A DNA stretch of 64,000 bases. Origin: Candidatus Electrothrix aestuarii (GTDB taxonomy: Bacteria > Desulfobacterota > Desulfobulbia > Desulfobulbales > Desulfobulbaceae). The position numbers were made by a program, and so were the translations under genes. Positions 61,327 to 64,000 of the stretch are shown here, in pieces (position 1 is the first letter of the stretch; each line of letters opens with the position of its first letter). The notes under the pieces are model-generated. The model made no database searches and had not been told where the DNA came from. It was given only the letters and a program-made list of their open reading frames with translations. The stretch spans positions 579,001-643,000 of the forward strand of contig CP159373.1 in assembly GCA_032595685.2 (NCBI GenBank), given 5' to 3'.

Positions 61327-62145
61327 TTAACGATTCCTTAACGCAGATAAACGGTTACGTATCGAGAGAGGAAGGGTTTCAAAGACCGTATTCAATGCAG
61401 CTTTTACCCAAGAATCGTACCATCTAATCTCTTGAGAGAAAAACTTATATGGGCTGGAAAGAAAAACCCTGGCTTCTATATTCCGATTAAGCGTCTGTGC
61501 CAATTGCTCAATGTCTGCATGACGCCCGTGAATAATCTTAACATTACAATGTTTTCCCGCAAAGTTAGGACAGATCGTTCGAAAATTATATTCCTGAGGC
61601 AGGATATATAAACGAACAGATGAGCGATACAACGCGTCCCGCAGTGAATGCTGATCTCGATACGACCCTCTATCCTTCTGGAGCATTTGCTGAAACGTTT
61701 TTTCCCAAAGGGCCAATAATCCTTGCACTTCCTCATTATTGCGAAAAGCTATAACACCTGAATTCAACTCGGTGAAGCAGTCAGGTAGTTGAGGCAGGTC
61801 ATACTGATAACGATCTGGAGCATGGGCTAGTGCAATATCAAAACGATCAAGCAGCTCGAATAAATCATAAACAGGCTCAACAAGATATGTATCTGTATCA
61901 AAAAACAGTGTTTTTTTATAGGGAGACAAAGCCAACGGTCGTATTTTATCCCGGCAGGAGCGAGTTACTTCCGTAAGCAAAATGACCTGATCAATACCTG
62001 GTGGAGGATCTTCTGCAATTGACTTGAGATCTGTAAATAAACAGATAGGGACATCCGGCATTTGCCGTTGAACAGAACTGGCTGAAAGCAGGGCTTCCTC
62101 AACAAACCGTTCTCCGGTAGCAATGTAGACAACTCCTTGGGACAT
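61327..62145 (-). CDS. GT8-like nucleotide-sugar transferase
   Basis: The product has 272 residues. ATG 62145 (MSQGVVYIATGERFVEEALL) is preferred, since GGAGGAG lies upstream; the longer frame to 62187 reads through the neighbour's end. The motif KTLFFDTDTYLVEPVYDLFE contains the DxD (DTD) metal site of GT-A enzymes, with FTELNSGVIAFRNNEEV next, resembling the GT8/glycogenin-like group. It overlaps the sulfotransferase stop as TAATG. It presumably adds one sugar of the cluster's glycan. Confidence 0.75.
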   Translation of the reverse strand: MSQGVVYIATGERFVEEALLSASSVQRQMPDVPICLFTDLKSIAEDPPPGIDQVILLTEVTRSCRDKIRPLALSPYKKTLFFDTDTYLVEPVYDLFELLDRFDIALAHAPDRYQYDLPQLPDCFTELNSGVIAFRNNEEVQGLLALWEKTFQQMLQKDRGSYRDQHSLRDALYRSSVRLYILPQEYNFRTICPNFAGKHCNVKIIHGRHADIEQLAQTLNRNIEARVFLSSPYKFFSQEIRWYDSWVKAALNTVFETLPLSIRNRLSALRNR

Positions 62146-62981
62146 TATATATCTCCTCCGCTTCTGCCAGGAAAAGACGATAGCCACGACTCCGCAGCCT
62201 CACCGTCAAGGCGAGCATGAACTTGCTGCTCCAACCCATCAAGATCCTCAGGAAGCGCAATTTTTTTCTTTGTTTCCTTAGACTCGTTTACCTTTACCTT
62301 GGAACTCCGAAGAAAACGTAACCTGGTAAGCCAGCTAGGAAATTTCATTTTTAAGCCCAAATCAGCAAAACAAGTCTTGAGACCAGAAAAACTCTTCAGG
62401 CTGTCTAATGTCGTTTCCGTAACTCTTGCTCCTTGCTCCTGAAATACCCTTGAATACTCACAGGCTCTTCTCTCAATCTCCAGGCAATACCAGTAACAAA
62501 GCTGGTAATCGGTTAGTTGCTGCCAGTTGTTAATTTGTAGCACACCAGGGTCATCTGGGGAGAGATAAAAACGCAACCCCTTGTCACTACGGGAAGGAAT
62601 TGTTCCCATACACAATAAGCTCAGGGCAACAGCACGGGGAGCGCGTCGATGAATAATCAAATCAGGAACAACCCCCAGCTCCAACAAAGGCATCAAAAAA
62701 CCCTTACAGGACAAATGGCTGGTTTCCACGTAGATATTTCCCGGTTTTTCCAGGATGGCTGGTAATTTCTTTTCTAATAAAAAACTACGGGCTAACTTCG
62801 GGTCACGTTGAACAGCTCGCATAACCTCGGCAAACTCTGGGGCTGGTTCATGCTCAGCAACAACACCCTGGGCAAAGCCAAAAATTGAAGCAAGATAAGC
62901 TGTGCCGCTCCGCCCTGTTGTTACCGTAAAAATTATTTTCTTTTCCCGAATATGCTCGACAAGGGAAACTGCATCCATCAT
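62145..62981 (-). CDS. Sulfotransferase-like protein
   Basis: This 278-aa protein has the PAPS-binding 5' loop TTGRSGTAYL at residues 21-30 and a later LIIHRRAPRAVALSLL resembling the 3'-phosphate-binding strand-helix. An acidic/basic tail follows. Family members move sulfate from PAPS onto sugars, lipids or proteins. Its position between glycosyltransferases, with start/stop overlap on one side, suggests sulfation of the same glycan or of its carrier. Confidence 0.75.
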   Translation of the reverse strand: MMDAVSLVEHIREKKIIFTVTTGRSGTAYLASIFGFAQGVVAEHEPAPEFAEVMRAVQRDPKLARSFLLEKKLPAILEKPGNIYVETSHLSCKGFLMPLLELGVVPDLIIHRRAPRAVALSLLCMGTIPSRSDKGLRFYLSPDDPGVLQINNWQQLTDYQLCYWYCLEIERRACEYSRVFQEQGARVTETTLDSLKSFSGLKTCFADLGLKMKFPSWLTRLRFLRSSKVKVNESKETKKKIALPEDLDGLEQQVHARLDGEAAESWLSSFPGRSGGDI

Positions 62982-63010
62982 TTTAATACCTTTTCAGCAT
63001 ACTCTCTACG

Positions 63011-64000
63011 TTATGCCCTGTTTTTCAGTTGGTTAGCAACAGTTTGACAAATATATCGCCCAACCGGTTCAGGGGCCAAGTATCTATCAAAGGCCTTTTG
63101 ATTATGCTGCCGGATCTCTTCCCATTGCTCATCACTAACCTGATTGAGTACCGTCTCCAAGTCTTCCCATTCATCTTGCGTATAAAACACCTTAAAAACA
63201 TCCATTGGAAAATAAGGCTCAAAAATTGGTTTATCCATAAGAAGAGGACCACCACTGAAAAGTGACAAGAAGGTGATGGCTCGCCATCCCCAATGTTTTC
63301 CGGTCGGAAAAACAGCAAGACGTGATGAGGTAATCATCTCTTCATATGATTCAGGAAAGGATACCTTTTCATGAATAATTTTATCGATCTCGTCATGTTC
63401 ATCTTCCGGGATATCGTGCCTCCACCACGCCTGTTCATGGTCCTCCTCAGAAGAAGATAGGCCATAGAATACCTTTCTGCCCTTCAGAGCAGCTAAAGCT
63501 TTAATCAGCAAAGCCCTATGCCAGGGCCACGCCCAGAGAGATTCCCGAACAACGATGTCGTATTTCAGGGTATTCTTTCGATAGCCAAAAAGCTGTTGAT
63601 AACGCCGTTTGAACAAGCGATATTCCGGGTCAAAAAAATCCCCAAAGAGCCCTGGGATCTTTTTTTGCAGAAAACGAGCAAATAATAAGGAGGTTATCGC
63701 AACCTGTTTCTCTTTATCAAAACGACGAGCAGGAAGGTCCATAACCGGCGGGCAGGGAATAAAACGAGTCAGTTTGTGAAAATGCTTCCCAAAATCTTTT
63801 TCAATCCTTTGAAAATTTCGTTGATACCCGCCTAAATCATAACGTTGCTGCCAAGGGTACGGAGTGAGAAATTGACGCTTCTCAAAAAGCTCTGGATTAT
63901 ATGCCGTGCAGAAGTACAAGTCCACCTCTGCAATGGCGGAAGACATAAAAAAAAAGCTTTCTGATATATCGATAATAACCTTACATTGCTGACCATTTTG
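63011..64000 (-). CDS. Glycosyltransferase-like protein, 5' end outside the window
   Basis: A Met at 63946 is available, but the frame remains open to the window edge and continues sensibly upstream (CKVIIDISESFFFMSSAIAE then VDLYFCTAYNPEL). The real start is therefore beyond 64000. The last part MITSSRLAVFPTGKHWGWRA and SGGPLLMDKPIF resembles the donor-binding half of GT-B-type transferases. Many aromatic and basic residues. It is not assigned to a family with certainty. Confidence 0.6.
   Translation of the reverse strand, partial: QNGQQCKVIIDISESFFFMSSAIAEVDLYFCTAYNPELFEKRQFLTPYPWQQRYDLGGYQRNFQRIEKDFGKHFHKLTRFIPCPPVMDLPARRFDKEKQVAITSLLFARFLQKKIPGLFGDFFDPEYRLFKRRYQQLFGYRKNTLKYDIVVRESLWAWPWHRALLIKALAALKGRKVFYGLSSSEEDHEQAWWRHDIPEDEHDEIDKIIHEKVSFPESYEEMITSSRLAVFPTGKHWGWRAITFLSLFSGGPLLMDKPIFEPYFPMDVFKVFYTQDEWEDLETVLNQVSDEQWEEIRQHNQKAFDRYLAPEPVGRYICQTVANQLKNRA

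Noticed and set aside
63011-63946. Treating ATG 63946 as the true start of the last glycosyltransferase
   Set aside because: It is preceded by a run of A/T with no ribosome-binding site, and the frame continues with protein-like sequence to the window edge.

Overview
The window reads as the accessory-rich chromosome of a Gram-negative bacterium. The guess of a Desulfobacterota (Desulfobulbales-like) host rests on gene-neighbourhood style remembered from that group and is only a moderate inference. Most core genes are of intermediate to high GC. One block (about 1.8-8.8 kb) is strikingly AT-rich and looks foreign. No rRNA, tRNA or CRISPR array was recognised.

Layout. (1) 1-1.25 kb: the end of a CusA-like RND efflux pump and a PIN-domain toxin/antitoxin-like pair. 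(2) 1.8-8.8 kb: an AT-rich operon of four large genes plus one tiny ORF. It encodes a TIM-barrel-like protein with a phage-tail flavour, a 932-aa beta-rich protein, a 595-aa protein ending in a PD-(D/E)xK nuclease-like domain, and a 149-aa beta-rich protein. No known system was recognised. (3) 8.85-17.5 kb: a toxin-antitoxin array (three VapBC pairs, HTH+Fic, UPF0175/DUF3368, MntA/HepT). Its modules, all on the plus strand, are punctuated by decayed minus-strand copies of one MntA-like nucleotidyltransferase gene. A 224-bp MITE with perfect target duplication and a captured glycosyltransferase sit in these copies. (4) 17.7-32.9 kb: zinc-ribbon/membrane genes followed by a MoxR-DUF58-DUF4129-DUF4350-SpoIIM-RDD operon. 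The operon is interrupted by a CHAT protease-STAND-TPR gene and a REP-associated transposase (RAYT) flanked by its REP sequences.

(5) 33-36 kb: a second MITE, two small envelope proteins and a PAS sigma-54 activator. (6) 36.1-44.9 kb: one giant cyclic beta-1,2-glucan synthase-like gene (GT84 + glycoamylase-like + GH94) whose expected start codon reads ATA. (7) 45.3-50.7 kb: a scar duplicated from the MoxR operon, then a three-gene effector cluster: trypsin/NUC nuclease fusion, class 3 lipase, and active-trypsin/pseudo-trypsin fusion. It resembles a defence or conflict island. (8) 51.0-54.2 kb: an exported M1 peptidase-ChaN-PDZ fusion. (9) 54.2-64 kb: a minus-strand polysaccharide/glycan cluster (GT-C-like membrane protein, methyltransferase, GT2 enzymes, UDP-galactopyranose mutase, GT8-like enzyme, sulfotransferase, GT running off the window).

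How it fits together. Regions 2, 3, the CHAT gene and region 7 are all candidate conflict, stress or self-killing modules. Regions 4, 6 and 9 concern the envelope and surface glycans. Small non-autonomous elements (two MITEs, REP hairpins, nucleotidyltransferase relics) mark most junctions between core and accessory DNA.
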